Shown here one piece after another: positions 16,606 through 26,958 of a stretch of 42,349 nt of DNA. How positions within the stretch are numbered: position 1 is the stretch's first letter; each line of letters starts with the position of its first letter. The stretch comes from Acidimicrobiia bacterium (GTDB lineage Bacteria; Actinomycetota; Acidimicrobiia; UBA2766). The stretch lies in the NCBI GenBank assembly GCA_020850945.1, contig JADZDR010000012.1, positions 1 through 42,349 on the forward strand. The letters run 5' to 3'. A program made the translations under genes and the position numbers. The notes under the pieces were generated by a model that was given only the letters and a program-made list of their open reading frames with translations, was not told the origin of the DNA and ran no database searches.

Positions 16606-17172
16606 ATGGCTGTTCCCGTGACAGCAGGGACCGGATCAGCGGACGGGGGTACAGGTGACGGGGATGCCCGCACGCACGTCGCCCAGGCCCGCAAGCCACG
16701 GTCCCGCCGCGCAAGGCGGTTCGGCTACCTCGTGGCCGTCGCCGTCAACATCGCCGCCCTCTGGGTCGTGAACCAGTTCCTCGACTGGGGCTGGCCCCCG
16801 TTCCTCACGGGGGACTTCCGTGATCTCCTACCGATCCTCGACGTGTCCTTCGTGGCCGGCGTGGTCGTGAACCTCGTCTGGATGGCCTCGGACCCTCCCT
16901 GGCTGCGCCACGCCGGACAGATCGGGCTCGACGCCGTCGGCCTGGCCGTGCTCGTGCGGACGTGGCAGGTCTTCCCCTTCGACCTCTCCGACTACAGCCC
17001 GGTATGGGAGACGGTCGCCCGCGTCGCGATCGTCGTCTGCATCGTCCTGACCGTGATCGCGACCATCGTCGAGACAGTTCGACTCGTCAGGGCAGCGGGT
17101 CGTACTTCGCGGGATCGGAGAGGTACTCCTTCAGCTCCTGCATCATCACCCCACCCTGGTACCCGTCGATGA
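16606..17172 (+). CDS. Four-helix membrane protein of unknown function
   Basis: The protein has 188 residues. A hydrophilic N terminus with a basic patch (RKPRSRRARR) precedes four predicted helices: FGYLVAVAVNIAALWVV, SFVAGVVVNLVWMAS, IGLDAVGLAVLVRTW and VARVAIVVCIVLTVIATIV. A charged C-terminal tail follows. No family could be named with confidence. The last 86 bases overlap the end of the convergent acyltransferase gene. The GC-rich tail may simply read into it, but no earlier stop exists in this frame. Confidence 0.65.
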   Translation: MAVPVTAGTGSADGGTGDGDARTHVAQARKPRSRRARRFGYLVAVAVNIAALWVVNQFLDWGWPPFLTGDFRDLLPILDVSFVAGVVVNLVWMASDPPWLRHAGQIGLDAVGLAVLVRTWQVFPFDLSDYSPVWETVARVAIVVCIVLTVIATIVETVRLVRAAGRTSRDRRGTPSAPASSPHPGTRR

Positions 17173-17932
17173 AACGGTGGTCGACGCTCACACCGAGGGG
17201 GATCATGTCCCGCGCGACGACCTGACCGTCCTCGACAACCGCCTTGGGTGCCACCTCGCCCACGATGATCGTCGCCACGGCTCGGCTGATCGCGGGCAGA
17301 GGCGCGAATGCGGCCTCGAGGCCGAGCATGCCGACGTTCGACACGAGCACGGATCCAAACGGCCGTGCGTCGAGGCCGAGCGGCGGGATCGCGAGGCCGA
17401 GGTCCTCGACGAGGAACGTGATCACGTCGAGCATGGGCCTCAGCACGAACGGCGGCAGGGACTGCGTGATGTTCTTCGTGCGCTGGAACGTCGGGTCGTG
17501 GCGACTCCGGATCTTCTCGGCGCGGGCGTTGAGCTCGGCCGCGATCGTCCACGGAGGCTTCGTGTCCGTGGCGGTGACCTTGGCGCCGGAGAGGTCGGTG
17601 CGGGCGGCCTCTCCTCCCTCGCGCTCCCCGTCCACGAGATCCGTCCGCAGCGACACGAGGAAGAAGACGTCCGTGGTCGGATTCGGCAGGAAGTTGCCGA
17701 ACAGAATCCTGCCGTTCACTCCCGGCATGGACGCGATCGCCCGCGCCACGGCTTTGCCGACGATGTGGGTCACCGTCACATGCTCGCCTGTCGCACGCTG
17801 CGCTGCCCGTGCGTACTCGACCGGCGCCGCGGCTTCGATGTCGAGGGAGATGCGGATCATCGGATCCTGCGGGCGCTTCCAGGTCGCCATCGCGACCTTG
17901 CGCCACTGCGAGAAGCCCTTCTTCGCTGCCAT
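17087..17932 (-). CDS. Stand-alone 2-oxoacid dehydrogenase E2-type acyltransferase domain
   Basis: The protein has about 281 residues and consists only of the catalytic (CAT) domain of dihydrolipoamide acyltransferases. It ends with the active-site block GVSVDHRFIDGYQGG, the family DHRxxDG motif. SVLVSNVGMLGLEAAFAPLP corresponds to the conserved channel-lining strand region. There is no lipoyl domain and no E1/E3-binding domain, and no E1 or E3 gene is nearby. Classical E2 function is therefore unlikely by itself. The protein may use CoA thioesters directly or borrow a lipoyl partner encoded elsewhere. The ATG at 17932 is preferred over a TTG at 17941. It is divergent from the metallophosphoesterase gene with only about 23 bases between starts. 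Confidence 0.85.
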   Translation of the reverse strand: MAAKKGFSQWRKVAMATWKRPQDPMIRISLDIEAAAPVEYARAAQRATGEHVTVTHIVGKAVARAIASMPGVNGRILFGNFLPNPTTDVFFLVSLRTDLVDGEREGGEAARTDLSGAKVTATDTKPPWTIAAELNARAEKIRSRHDPTFQRTKNITQSLPPFVLRPMLDVITFLVEDLGLAIPPLGLDARPFGSVLVSNVGMLGLEAAFAPLPAISRAVATIIVGEVAPKAVVEDGQVVARDMIPLGVSVDHRFIDGYQGGVMMQELKEYLSDPAKYDPLP

Positions 17933-17955
17933 GCCGGCCAAGCTAGCCTCGGAAC

Positions 17956-19320
17956 ATGGGAGGTGCTTCGTTCCTTTTCGCCCTCGTCATGCTGTTCGCG
18001 GCACAGGGCGCAGGATCCAACCAGACCGATTCGGCATTCCATGTGGGTGAGCTCGAGATCGTCAACGTGACCGACTCGGGCTTCGCCCTCGCCTGGTACT
18101 CGGCGAATCCGACCCGGACCTACGACAAGGGAAGGCCCCTCCCCGTCCCGGCCGACACGGTCGTGAGATACGGCACGAGCCCCGACCCGTCGACGTGGAC
18201 GACCGTCACGTTGCCCGGCTCGACCGCCTACCACTACGTCGAGATCGAAGGCCTCACACCGGACACGCCGTACTGGGTCGAGGCGTCCTCGAACGGCATC
18301 CGCGCCGTGAACGTTTCGTTCGGCAAGAAGACGGTGAGATCTCCCGTCCAACTCCGCACGCTCAGCCGCCCCGCCGGCGAGCGCGTCGCCCGTCTCGTCA
18401 TCGCCAACGACACTCACGTGGGCGAATCGATCTCGGGCGAGGCGGTGCGAGGCTGGCCCCCCGGATTCCGGGTCGACCCGGCGAACCCCTACTGGCGGAA
18501 CTCGACGACCGATCTCGTCGAAGAGGCAACAGAAGCCGCCGCCGACGCCCTGATCGTGAACGGCGACCTCACAGCCGAAGCACGGCCCGCCGAGATCGAC
18601 GAGCTGTTCGACATCCTGGACGGCTTCGCGGGTCCGGTCCTCGTGAACCGAGGCAACCACGACCGTGCGCATGCGGGTCCCGACTGGGAGTCGTGCTCAC
18701 CCGTCCCGGCATCACCCGAGTACCACGACTGCCTCACGGACCGCCTCGGACTTCCCGCCGGATCCCCCGTGAACTGGGTGCGCGACATCGGCCCGGTCGT
18801 TCTCGTGGGCATCCAGTCGAGCAATCTCCTCACCGGATACGGAGAGATCAGCGCCGACACGGCCGCCTTCCTCGACGCCGCCCTCGCCGGCACCCCCGGC
18901 AAGCCGGCCCTCGTGTTCCTCCACCACCCGGCCACGTGGCAGTCCGTCCACAACTGGGTCGTGTGGCCCGGCTTCATGCTCCCCCCCGTCGACCTCGCGC
19001 GTCTCCAAGGCGTCCTCGCCGCCCACGACAACGTCACCGCCGTCTTCTCTGGGCACACGCACCGCAACTACAGATCGGCGAGTCCGACCGTGGACGGGGT
19101 CCTCTTCCAGGAGATCGGCGCCGCGAAGGAGCACATGTCCGGGTACGGGATCCTCGACGTCTACGAGGACGGTCTCGTCTACCGCTTCCAGAAGCTCGAC
19201 TGCGCCGACTGCCTCGTGTGGGCGGAACGCACACGCCACCAGTACTTCGGCCTGTACGGGCACGTCGTGCAAGGCACCCTCTCGGACCGGGCATTCACGT
19301 ACTTCTTCGACGCCGCGTGA
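17956..19320 (+). CDS. Secreted calcineurin-like metallophosphoesterase
   Basis: The protein has 454 residues. It starts with a signal-like hydrophobic segment (ASFLFALVMLFAAQGAG). An FN3-like domain follows (about 28-136, EIVNVTDSGFALAWYS and TPDTPYWVEA), like the N-terminal domain of purple acid phosphatases. The catalytic domain shows the metal-binding blocks in order: NDTH (151-154), NGDLT (202-206), NRGNHD (231-236), HH (323-324) and SGHTHRN (365-371). It should hydrolyse phosphate esters outside the membrane with two bound metals. The substrate is unknown. It converges on rpoD with a 10-base gap. Confidence 0.88.
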   Translation: MGGASFLFALVMLFAAQGAGSNQTDSAFHVGELEIVNVTDSGFALAWYSANPTRTYDKGRPLPVPADTVVRYGTSPDPSTWTTVTLPGSTAYHYVEIEGLTPDTPYWVEASSNGIRAVNVSFGKKTVRSPVQLRTLSRPAGERVARLVIANDTHVGESISGEAVRGWPPGFRVDPANPYWRNSTTDLVEEATEAAADALIVNGDLTAEARPAEIDELFDILDGFAGPVLVNRGNHDRAHAGPDWESCSPVPASPEYHDCLTDRLGLPAGSPVNWVRDIGPVVLVGIQSSNLLTGYGEISADTAAFLDAALAGTPGKPALVFLHHPATWQSVHNWVVWPGFMLPPVDLARLQGVLAAHDNVTAVFSGHTHRNYRSASPTVDGVLFQEIGAAKEHMSGYGILDVYEDGLVYRFQKLDCADCLVWAERTRHQYFGLYGHVVQGTLSDRAFTYFFDAA

Positions 19321-19330
19321 GGAACGCGGC

Positions 19331-20827
19331 TCAGTCGCCGTCCGTGAGGAAGTCGCGCAGCTTGTTGTTGCTCTTGGGATGACGCAGCTTCGAGAGGCTC
19401 TTCGCCTCGATCTGGCGGATGCGCTCCCGCGTGACACGCAGCTCCTGACCAACCTCCTCGAGGGTCCGGGGCTGGCCGGTGTGCAAACCGAAGCGCAGCT
19501 CGAGCACCTTGCGTTCCCGTTCCGAGAGGCCGGACAACGCCTTGTAGATCTCGTCCTGGAGGAGGAGACGCGTCGCCGCGTCCTCGGGCATGACGGCCTG
19601 GGAGTCCTCGATGAACTCGGCGAGCGAGGAGTCCTCTTCCTCGCCGACGGGGACGTCGAGGCTCACGGGATCCATCGAGACACGCAGGATCTCGCGGACC
19701 TTCTCGGGGTCGAGCTCGAGATCGGCGGCGAGCTCCTCCGGTGTCGGATCCCGGTTCAGGCGTTGCACGAGCTCACGCTGCGAGCGCACGAGACGGTTGA
19801 TCGTGTCGACCATGTGCACGGGAATGCGGATCGTGCGAGCCTGGTCGGCGAGCGCCCGCGTTATCGCCTGGCGGATCCACCACGTGGCATACGTCGAGAA
19901 CTTGAAGCCCTTGCGCCAGTCGAACTTCTCCACGGCACGGATCAGGCCGAGGTTCCCCTCCTGGATGAGGTCGAGGAGCTGCATGCCGCGCCCCGTGTAC
20001 CGCTTCGCGATCGAGACGACGAGGCGCAGGTTCGCCTTGATGAGCTGACGCTTGGCGAGGAGCCCGTCACCGTCTATGCGCTGCAACTCGTCGTCCTGCG
20101 CTTCGTCGAAGGGACGGAAGTGCATCGAGACGAACAGGGTGTGCACGAAGTGGGGATGCACCCAGTTGGGGTGCGAGGCACGCTCGCGGGTGGCGGAGGG
20201 GCCGAGGCAGCGGGCTATGCGATCCCGTGCCTCGCAGTCGGCGCTCAGGTCACCCGACGCGAAGACCGCCGTCGCTCCTTCCTCGACCAGCGTGCGCAGT
20301 AGTGGCGCCGTGTCGTCCGCGTCCTGGCCTCTCGTCATGACATCGCCGGCCGCGTCGCACAGGACCTTCTCGATGGTCTCGTGCGCACGCAGCGGCAGCG
20401 GCCTCGCCTCGAGAAGCATCTCCTCGGCGAGTTGCCCCGTCTCCATGAGCTGTGAGAGCTCCCGCTCCTGGACCGCGTCGAGGAGGTCGACGCGGCCGAT
20501 CTCCTGGAGGTAGATGCGGACGGGGTCTTCGGAAGGGCCGCCGGCGTCAAGGTCCGGTTGCACGCGGACCGTCTCGATGTTCGGACGCACCTCGGCCTCG
20601 ACGATGATACCTTCACTCTGCAGGCCGGCGAGGACCTCGTCGAGTTGCTCGGGCGACGAATCCCGCAGCTCGTCGAGGAGGAGGAGCTCGGAGAGATCGG
20701 CGTGGCCGTGGGCACGGTAGCGCCCCAGCAGGCTCCCCCAGGCGGCGAGGTCGAGTCCGCCCGGACCGGCATCCTCGTCTCGCGTGCCGTGGAGGGTGTC
20801 GTCCATCTCCACCTCTTCGGCGGTCAC
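19331..20827 (-). CDS. rpoD: Primary RNA polymerase sigma factor (SigA/RpoD)
   Basis: The sigma-70 protein has 498 residues. Region 1.2 is at about 99-132 ([16 protein letters not shown]). Region 2 is at 258-335, including [18 protein letters not shown] and the -10-reading block [19 protein letters not shown]. Region 3 follows at about 340-415. Region 4 is at 425-495, with the helix-turn-helix [20 protein letters not shown] for the -35 element. The segment between regions 1.2 and 2 is about 120 residues, much longer than in typical actinobacterial HrdB/SigA. The GTG start at 20827 overlaps the dnaG stop by four bases, giving the classical dnaG-rpoD arrangement with dgt upstream. Confidence 0.96.
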   Translation of the reverse strand: MTAEEVEMDDTLHGTRDEDAGPGGLDLAAWGSLLGRYRAHGHADLSELLLLDELRDSSPEQLDEVLAGLQSEGIIVEAEVRPNIETVRVQPDLDAGGPSEDPVRIYLQEIGRVDLLDAVQERELSQLMETGQLAEEMLLEARPLPLRAHETIEKVLCDAAGDVMTRGQDADDTAPLLRTLVEEGATAVFASGDLSADCEARDRIARCLGPSATRERASHPNWVHPHFVHTLFVSMHFRPFDEAQDDELQRIDGDGLLAKRQLIKANLRLVVSIAKRYTGRGMQLLDLIQEGNLGLIRAVEKFDWRKGFKFSTYATWWIRQAITRALADQARTIRIPVHMVDTINRLVRSQRELVQRLNRDPTPEELAADLELDPEKVREILRVSMDPVSLDVPVGEEEDSSLAEFIEDSQAVMPEDAATRLLLQDEIYKALSGLSERERKVLELRFGLHTGQPRTLEEVGQELRVTRERIRQIEAKSLSKLRHPKSNNKLRDFLTDGD

Positions 20828-22623
20828 GCATCCCCCAGTGCTTGCCTTCGATCGATGAACGCTACCAGCCGCGCGTCCAGGGCTTTCACGTCGGCCCAGT
20901 CGCCGTCGGCCTCCGACGTCTCGAGCCTTGCCTGCAGCTCCTTGACTTGCCGGTCGAGCCAGCGACGCTCGAGCGCGCGGGCCGTTTCGCGGGCGTGCAG
21001 CGCACCGTCGTCCACACCGGGTGGATCGAGGACGGCGGCGCGACGGGCGAGTGCGCCTGCCTCCTCCTCGAGTCCCAGGCGTGTGACGTCCACAGGTCCA
21101 CTTCCAGTCGTACCGAGGGCCGCAATGACGGCCTGTGCGACTTCGCGGGGGACTGCAGACGCGAACCAGTCGGGCGAGAAGTCGGGGACTGCGTCCAGGA
21201 ACGCCTGCGGGCTCTGCACGAGCGCCGCCAGAGCATGCTCTTCGACCCGGGGCAACCTCGCCTGTCCCGAACCACGCGCCGCATCCGACCTGATCGTGCC
21301 CTGGCCCGCTCTCCCCGTCCCGCGCCGCGCGGTCTCGACGGCCTTCACGAGTTGGTCCTCCGTGACGTCACGGAGTCGCCGCAGGGTCCTGCGCACGACC
21401 GCCGTTCGCACGAGGGGATCGGGATGCTGGGCGATGGCCGCCGCCACGACCTCGACGGTTCGCGCCTCCCCCTCGCTCGAGTCGAGCCGTGCACGCGAGA
21501 TCTCCCGGTCGATCTTGAACTCGAGGAGAGGTCGTGGCGTGCGCAGCAGCTCCTGCACCGCGTCCTCACCCTCGGATGCCACATCGGCCGGGTCCCGGCC
21601 CGCCGGGAGCACGGCGACACGCACGTCGAGACCGAGCTCGGATGCGGCCCCGAAGGTCCGCTCCGTTGCGGCTGCGCCTGCTGCATCGCCGTCGAACGCG
21701 AGGACGAGCGTCTCGACGTACCGCTTGAGGATGCGCAGGTGCTCCTCGCCGAGAGCGGTCCCGCACGTGGCCACGGCGTGAGACGCGCCAGCCAGATGGA
21801 AGCCGATGACGTCCGTGTAGCCCTCGACGACGACGGCCGTGCCGGCAGCGACCATGGCGGGCCGCGCCCAGTTCAACCCGTAGAGCACACTGCTCTTGTG
21901 GTACAGCGTGCTCTCGGGCGAGTTGAGGTACTTCGGGCCGTCGCCGTCGCCGATGCGTCTGCCCGCGAACGCGACCGGATTGCCCTGCGCGTCGAAGATC
22001 GGGAAGACGACGCGATCGCGCAGCAGGTCGACGTGCCCACCACGAGAAGAGACGGTGGTGAGCCCTGCCTGGGCGAGCTCGTCAGTGAGGAACCCCTTGG
22101 CCTTCATCGCCTTGATCGTCTCGTCCCAACCGGCCGGCGCGTAACCGAGCTCGAAACGATCCGCCGTCTCGCGCCCGTAACCCCGCGATGCGAGGAGGCG
22201 GCGCGCGTCCGCCGCGTCGCCACCCGTGAGGAGGCGGTGGTGGAACCAGGCGGCGGCCGCGGCGACCAGCTCGTGCAGGCGGGGGCGCGCCTCCCGCCTG
22301 CGCCGCTCGTCTGGGGACTCGTCCGTGAAGGTGAGGGTGACGCCGGCCCGGCGGGCGAGGACCTCCACGGCCTCCACGAAGGTCAGGCCGTCGAGCTTCA
22401 TGAGGAACTGGAAGACGTTGCCGGATTCCCCGCAACCGAAGCAGTAGAACAGCCCCGACTCGGGGTTGATCGAGAAGGACGGTGTCTTCTCGTCGTGGAA
22501 GGGGCACAACCCCTGGAAGCGGCGCCCGGCGCGCTTGAGCGACATCCGCTCGGCCGCGATCGAAACGAGGTCGCTCCTCGAGCGAACGGCTTCTATCTCT
22601 GATTCAGGTATCCGCCCGCCCAT
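20824..22623 (-). CDS. dnaG: DNA primase
   Basis: The primase has 599 residues. The N-terminal CHC2 zinc finger is complete ([12 protein letters not shown] with C40 and H43; YCFGCGESG with C61 and C64). The catalytic TOPRIM domain shows [15 protein letters not shown] and [12 protein letters not shown], with acidic metal ligands. The C-terminal region is helical and would bind the replicative helicase. It makes RNA primers for replication. The ATG at 22623 lies 24 bases after the dgt stop, and the stop overlaps the sigma-factor start, so the three genes form one unit. Confidence 0.97.
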   Translation of the reverse strand: MGGRIPESEIEAVRSRSDLVSIAAERMSLKRAGRRFQGLCPFHDEKTPSFSINPESGLFYCFGCGESGNVFQFLMKLDGLTFVEAVEVLARRAGVTLTFTDESPDERRRREARPRLHELVAAAAAWFHHRLLTGGDAADARRLLASRGYGRETADRFELGYAPAGWDETIKAMKAKGFLTDELAQAGLTTVSSRGGHVDLLRDRVVFPIFDAQGNPVAFAGRRIGDGDGPKYLNSPESTLYHKSSVLYGLNWARPAMVAAGTAVVVEGYTDVIGFHLAGASHAVATCGTALGEEHLRILKRYVETLVLAFDGDAAGAAATERTFGAASELGLDVRVAVLPAGRDPADVASEGEDAVQELLRTPRPLLEFKIDREISRARLDSSEGEARTVEVVAAAIAQHPDPLVRTAVVRRTLRRLRDVTEDQLVKAVETARRGTGRAGQGTIRSDAARGSGQARLPRVEEHALAALVQSPQAFLDAVPDFSPDWFASAVPREVAQAVIAALGTTGSGPVDVTRLGLEEEAGALARRAAVLDPPGVDDGALHARETARALERRWLDRQVKELQARLETSEADGDWADVKALDARLVAFIDRRQALGDA

Positions 22624-22647
22624 CGGTGCGAGGTTACCTCTGCGCCG

Positions 22648-23724
22648 TCACACGGAGGTGAGATCGACCGTGCGGCCCGACAGGCGCTCGTACGCCCCGA
22701 TCGCGAACCGATCCGTCATCGACGCGACGTGGTCGACCAGACGCTGCTCACGCGGGTCACCCACGACTCCGGCCGCCTCGGGGAGGCCGCCTGCCTCGCC
22801 GGCGTCGTGATCGAGGTAGTGGGTGATGAGGAACTCGAGGACGCGACGCGCCGCCGACATGTCGGCTGCCACAGCCGGCCCGAGGTAGACGGTCTCGAAC
22901 ATGAAGGTGCGGAACTCGTCCATCACGTCGAACACGGACCGGCTCATCCGGACCCCGGGACAGAGCCCGGGCGCAGACGTGACGTCGCTCGCCTCGACGA
23001 CGTCGGACACGAGTGCCGTGATCCGAGCCGAGGAACCCGAACCGAGGGCACGCCCGACGGCCGAGGGCAGGTCCGACTCGCGCAGGAGCCCTGCTCTGAT
23101 CGCGTCGTCCACGTCGTGGTTGAGGTAGGCGATGCGGTCCGCGTAGCGCACGGCGAAGGCCTCGTGTGTCGCCGGGAGACTCCGGTTCCACGAGCTGTGC
23201 GAGATGCCGTCCCTGACCTCGGCCGTGAGGTTGAGACCGTGGGGCCGCCGTTCGAGCACCTCCACGACGCGCACGCTCTGCTCGGCGTGGTGGAAGGGGA
23301 CACCGAGGACGTCGCGCAGCACGTCTTCGCCGAGGTGACCGAAAGGGGTGTGGCCGAGGTCGTGGCCGAGTGCGATCGCCTCGGCGAGATCCTCGTTGCG
23401 GCGCAGCGCCCGTGCGATCGTGCGGGCGACCTGGGCCACTTCGAGCGTGTGCGTGAGACGTGTGCGGTAGTGGTCACCGTCGGGGGCGATGAAGACCTGC
23501 GTCTTGTGCTTGAGGCGGCGGAACGCAGTCGAGTGGATGATCCGATCCCGGTCTCGCTGGAAGGCCGTGCGGAGCGGGTCGGGTGCTTCGGGCCGCGTGC
23601 GGATTCCGGCGCCCTGCACGCGGGCAGCGCCGGGGGCGAGCCACATGTCGTCGCGTTCCTCTGTTGCCCTGCGGTGGCTCCCGGCATCGTGCGGTGCCTT
23701 CACCCCGGCCGCGACTGCATCCAT
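22648..23724 (-). CDS. dgt: Deoxyguanosinetriphosphate triphosphohydrolase-like protein
   Basis: The protein has 358 residues of the HD superfamily. Landmarks are RDRDRIIHSTAFRRLKHKTQVF, TRLTHTLEVAQVARTIARAL with H92, GHDLGHTPFGHLGE with H121 and D122, and YADRIAYLNHDVDDAI for the distal Asp. These give the HD metal site of dGTPase/SAMHD1-like enzymes that hydrolyse dNTPs to nucleoside and triphosphate, controlling nucleotide pools. The position upstream of dnaG is common in actinobacteria and fits a role tied to replication. An internal ATG at 23646 is an alternative start. Confidence 0.93.
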   Translation of the reverse strand: MDAVAAGVKAPHDAGSHRRATEERDDMWLAPGAARVQGAGIRTRPEAPDPLRTAFQRDRDRIIHSTAFRRLKHKTQVFIAPDGDHYRTRLTHTLEVAQVARTIARALRRNEDLAEAIALGHDLGHTPFGHLGEDVLRDVLGVPFHHAEQSVRVVEVLERRPHGLNLTAEVRDGISHSSWNRSLPATHEAFAVRYADRIAYLNHDVDDAIRAGLLRESDLPSAVGRALGSGSSARITALVSDVVEASDVTSAPGLCPGVRMSRSVFDVMDEFRTFMFETVYLGPAVAADMSAARRVLEFLITHYLDHDAGEAGGLPEAAGVVGDPREQRLVDHVASMTDRFAIGAYERLSGRTVDLTSV

Positions 23725-23763
23725 GCGGCCACCTTACATGCGGCCTGGGACAGCTCCATGCCT

Positions 23764-24528
23764 TCATGTCCCGACCGTGGGTGCCGTGACTATCGGGTCA
23801 CGACTGCGCCATTCGTGGGGGATGCCGCGCATGAGAAGGGCCGAATCGACCTCGACCGAGCCCGCCGGGAACGAGGATGTGTCGTCGAAGAACGACGTCT
23901 CGAGCACCTCGACTTCGAGAGGTGAGATCTCCCAGCTCTCGACGCGCAGCTCCAAACCCTCGAAGACCCCCGACTTCTCGAGAGAGGGCGCATACCCGAG
24001 GGTCTCTCCCTCGAAGAACTCCGTGGCTGCCCGGATGGACCCGAACACCGAGCCGGCTCGGACCTGCCCCGTGGTGTGCGCGATGAGATGCACACGGGTG
24101 GTGCCGTCCCGGCTGCGCATCTCGACGTCGAAACGCCCCCCTCCCTCGTCCACCGCGAACGAGGCGAGCCGGTGGACACCGGGGAAGAGCCTGCCTCCGA
24201 TCGCCGCTGTGAGCCGTGAGCTCGTGTCCCGGCGGGGCATATACGCGCCGCGGCAGATGTCGTCGCCCTCCCGCCACGTCACGGCGACCCGGTGCGCAGC
24301 CGTCTCCGCCGTGAAGCCCCCGGCAGCCGAAGGCAGGAACGCCGGTCTGAGGCGGGCGAGACGAACGAGGTCGAGTCCTGCCATCGCATACCCGCCGACG
24401 AGGCGGGGCTGGAAGGGTCTAGGCAGGATCCCCTGGATCACGGCCGGATCCAGGCGCAGGTTCACGGTGATGCGCCGGTCGATCGTGCCCGCCACGACCG
24501 GAATCCTCAACCGCCTCGGACCTGTCAT
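23764..24528 (-). CDS. DUF2071 family protein
   Basis: The protein has 254 residues. It begins MTGPRRLRIPVVAGTIDRRITVNLRLDP and resembles DUF2071/acetoacetate-decarboxylase-fold proteins, with VIQGILPRPFQPRLVGGYAM, a charged core with YMPRRDTSS, and SALLMRGIPHEW at the end. No catalytic Lys equivalent could be assigned with confidence, so activity is unknown. The ATG at 24528 follows the glycyl-tRNA synthetase stop by one base (TGACATG), so expression is coupled to glyS. The frame reaches 24582, but only under the glyS gene. Confidence 0.7.
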   Translation of the reverse strand: MTGPRRLRIPVVAGTIDRRITVNLRLDPAVIQGILPRPFQPRLVGGYAMAGLDLVRLARLRPAFLPSAAGGFTAETAAHRVAVTWREGDDICRGAYMPRRDTSSRLTAAIGGRLFPGVHRLASFAVDEGGGRFDVEMRSRDGTTRVHLIAHTTGQVRAGSVFGSIRAATEFFEGETLGYAPSLEKSGVFEGLELRVESWEISPLEVEVLETSFFDDTSSFPAGSVEVDSALLMRGIPHEWRSRDPIVTAPTVGT

Positions 24529-24529
24529 G

Positions 24530-25834
24530 TCAGGCCTGGAGGCGCCGCCCCAGCTCCTCGCCGACGGCACTGATCGGCACACGGACCTGGACCATGGAAT
24601 CGCGCTCGCGGATCGTCACAGCCTGGTCTTCGAGCGTCTCGAAGTCGACCGTGACCGCGAACGGGGTTCCGAGCTCGTCCTGTCGCCTGTACCGCCGCCC
24701 GATCGCCTGCGTCTCGTCGTAGTCGACCATCGTGAGCTGGCGTAGGTCGTCGGCGATCTTGCGGGCGACGGGAACGAGATCCGGGTTCTTCGAGAGTGGT
24801 AGGACGGCGATCTTCACAGGCGCGAGTCGGTGGTCGAGGCGCAGCACGACACGCTTCTCCCCCCTCACCTCCTCCTCGTCGTAGGCGTCCATGAGGAAGG
24901 CCAGCGTCGCCCGGTCACAGCCCGCCGCCGGCTCGATCACGTGCGGCAGGTACCGTCTCTCGTTCGGTTGGTCGTAGTACGAGAGGTCCTTGCCGGAGTG
25001 CTCGCCGTGCTGGCGCAGGTCGTAGTCACCCCGGTTCGCGATGCCCTCGAGCTCCCCCCAGCCCCACGGGAACTCGTACTCCACGTCTACGGTCTCGCTC
25101 GAGTAGTGGCTCAACTCGTCCTGCTCGTGCGGCCTGATCCGGAGACGCTCGGGTTTCATACCGAGCTCGACGTACCAGCGACGTCTCTCCTCCACCCAGT
25201 ACTCGAACCACTCGCCCGCCTGCTCGGGCGGGACGAAGAACTCCATCTCCATCTGCTCGAACTCACGCGTGCGGAACGTGAACTTGCCGGGGGTGATCTC
25301 GTTGCGGAAGGACTTGCCGATCTGGGCGATCCCGAAGGGCGGTTTCCGGCGGCTCGTCGTGACGACGTTCGGGAAGTTGACGAAGATGCCCTGGGCCGTC
25401 TCGGGACGCAGATACACGACATGCGTGTCGTCCTCGACGGGGCCGAGGAAGGTCTTGAACATGAGGTTGAACTCGCGTGCCTCGGTGAACTCACAGCCCT
25501 TCTTGTTGTTCGGGCAGTCGCGGTCGTCGAGCTGATCGGCCCGGAAGCGACGCTTGCAGACCGTGCAGTCGACGAGGGGATCGGTGAAGGTCGCGAGGTG
25601 ACCGGACGCCTCCCAGACATCGGGCGCCATGAGTATCGCCGCATCGAGGCCGACGACGTCGTCACGGCACTGCACCATGGAACGCCACCACTGCTCCTTC
25701 ACGTTCCGCTTCAGCTCGACACCCACCGGCCCGTAGTCCCACGTCGACGCGAGACCCCCGTAGATCTCCGAGCTCGGGAAGACGAAGCCGCGTCGCTTCG
25801 CCAGGTTCGTGATGACGTCGAGAAGGTCGGACAT
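24530..25834 (-). CDS. glyS: Glycyl-tRNA synthetase, single-chain alpha2 type
   Basis: The class II synthetase has 434 residues. It opens [28 protein letters not shown] Cys cluster ([13 protein letters not shown] and [10 protein letters not shown]) looks like a zinc site. Motif 2 is [21 protein letters not shown], and motif 3 lies around [21 protein letters not shown]. The C-terminal anticodon-binding domain holds [18 protein letters not shown]. It charges tRNA-Gly. The ATG at 25834 is well placed, and the frame upstream lies under azlD. Genes downstream are recO-to-rpoD cluster members. Confidence 0.96.
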   Translation of the reverse strand: MSDLLDVITNLAKRRGFVFPSSEIYGGLASTWDYGPVGVELKRNVKEQWWRSMVQCRDDVVGLDAAILMAPDVWEASGHLATFTDPLVDCTVCKRRFRADQLDDRDCPNNKKGCEFTEAREFNLMFKTFLGPVEDDTHVVYLRPETAQGIFVNFPNVVTTSRRKPPFGIAQIGKSFRNEITPGKFTFRTREFEQMEMEFFVPPEQAGEWFEYWVEERRRWYVELGMKPERLRIRPHEQDELSHYSSETVDVEYEFPWGWGELEGIANRGDYDLRQHGEHSGKDLSYYDQPNERRYLPHVIEPAAGCDRATLAFLMDAYDEEEVRGEKRVVLRLDHRLAPVKIAVLPLSKNPDLVPVARKIADDLRQLTMVDYDETQAIGRRYRRQDELGTPFAVTVDFETLEDQAVTIRERDSMVQVRVPISAVGEELGRRLQA

Positions 25835-25902
25835 GGCCCTTGATAATACGGGCTGCGCGCGGACACACCCCGGCGATTCCCCTCCGACCACCGGGCCCGT
25901 CC

Positions 25903-26214
25903 TCAGATCACGAGATCCGCGAGGAGTGCCGCGAGCCAGCCGGCGAGCATCACGACTGCGAGACGCCGCGTGAACACACAGGTCAGCACACCCACCAGCA
26001 ACCCGGCAGCGCCCGGGCCGACCTCGAAGGAACCGTCGGGCGCGAAGCCCTGCACGACTGCGAGGGACACGAAGAGGGCGACGGGGAACGCGTCCAGGAA
26101 CCGGCCGAACCAGCCCTCGAAGGCCGGCGCGGCCCGCAGCAGGAACGAAACCCGGGACAGGAACGTGATGACACCCGCCACCAAGACCGTGACGACCATG
26201 ACCGGAGTCGTCAT
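25903..26214 (-). CDS. azlD: AzlD-family branched-chain amino acid exporter subunit
   Basis: The protein has 103 residues and is almost wholly hydrophobic, with about four helices. The family block [13 protein letters not shown] is followed by [19 protein letters not shown], and it ends [20 protein letters not shown]. AzlD works with AzlC as a two-part exporter for branched-chain amino acids or their analogues. The ATG at 26214 overlaps the azlC stop by four bases. A longer frame to 26319 lies inside azlC. Confidence 0.88.
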   Translation of the reverse strand: MTTPVMVVTVLVAGVITFLSRVSFLLRAAPAFEGWFGRFLDAFPVALFVSLAVVQGFAPDGSFEVGPGAAGLLVGVLTCVFTRRLAVVMLAGWLAALLADLVI

Positions 26215-26930
26215 GCCAGGTCCTCCCGTCCCGGCTGCGGCGCCCTGTGTAGCGCACGCGGTGGGGGCAGGCTCGCCCCGGCTGCTGCCGTGGCGAGGCC
26301 GGCGACCGTGATGCGCCACGCCGCCGGGATCACGAAGATCGACACCACTGCCGCTCCAGCGGCGGCGACAGCCGTGTAGACGTCCCTGCGGCCGGTCATC
26401 GATTCGCGGGCGAGGCCGAGGAAGAGGAGGGCGAAGAGCGCGCCCGCCCCGAGGGCTTCGACGTCGAGGATGTCTCCGAAGCCGACGCCGGCGACCGTTC
26501 CCAGCACCCAGCCCGTCACGAGCGTCAGGTTCGCGCCGAGCATGAAGTCCTCCGGATGCGGCTCACCGTCGCGGGCCGCACGCATCGTGAGCCCGAACGT
26601 CTCGTCGGTCAACACGTAGGCGAGGGCAAGGCGCTTCGCCCTCGGCACGTCGGGGACGAGCCTGCCGATGGCCGCACCCATCGGCAGATGGCGCAGGCCG
26701 AGTCCGGTCACGGCGACGATGACCGCAAACGGCCCCGCCCCCGCCCCGATGAGTGCGACAGCCGTGAACTGGGCGGCGCCGGAGAGGATGACGAGGGACG
26801 ACGCGATCGCGAGAAGGGGCGGCAAGCCGGCCTGCACGGCACCCACGCCGTAGAGGATCCCGAAACCCGCGACGACGGCGTTGACGCCGAGGCTCGCACG
26901 CACACCGCGGCGGAAGGAGGAGAGGACCAC
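26211..26930 (-). CDS. azlC: AzlC-family branched-chain amino acid exporter subunit
   Basis: The protein has about 239 residues with many helices. It opens with the family pattern [33 protein letters not shown], then [18 protein letters not shown] and LRHLPMGAA, with [10 protein letters not shown] in the middle. AzlC and AzlD together export branched-chain amino acids. The GTG at 26930 with AGGATCGGG upstream gives the usual N terminus. ATGs at 26990 and 26981 are in frame but lie inside the 44-bp palindrome and add a polar extension that is not family-like. The palindrome just upstream could control the operon. Confidence 0.85.
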   Translation of the reverse strand: MVLSSFRRGVRASLGVNAVVAGFGILYGVGAVQAGLPPLLAIASSLVILSGAAQFTAVALIGAGAGPFAVIVAVTGLGLRHLPMGAAIGRLVPDVPRAKRLALAYVLTDETFGLTMRAARDGEPHPEDFMLGANLTLVTGWVLGTVAGVGFGDILDVEALGAGALFALLFLGLARESMTGRRDVYTAVAAAGAAVVSIFVIPAAWRITVAGLATAAAGASLPPPRALHRAPQPGREDLA

Positions 26931-26958
26931 CCGCCCGATCCTAACGACCGGCTCTTTT

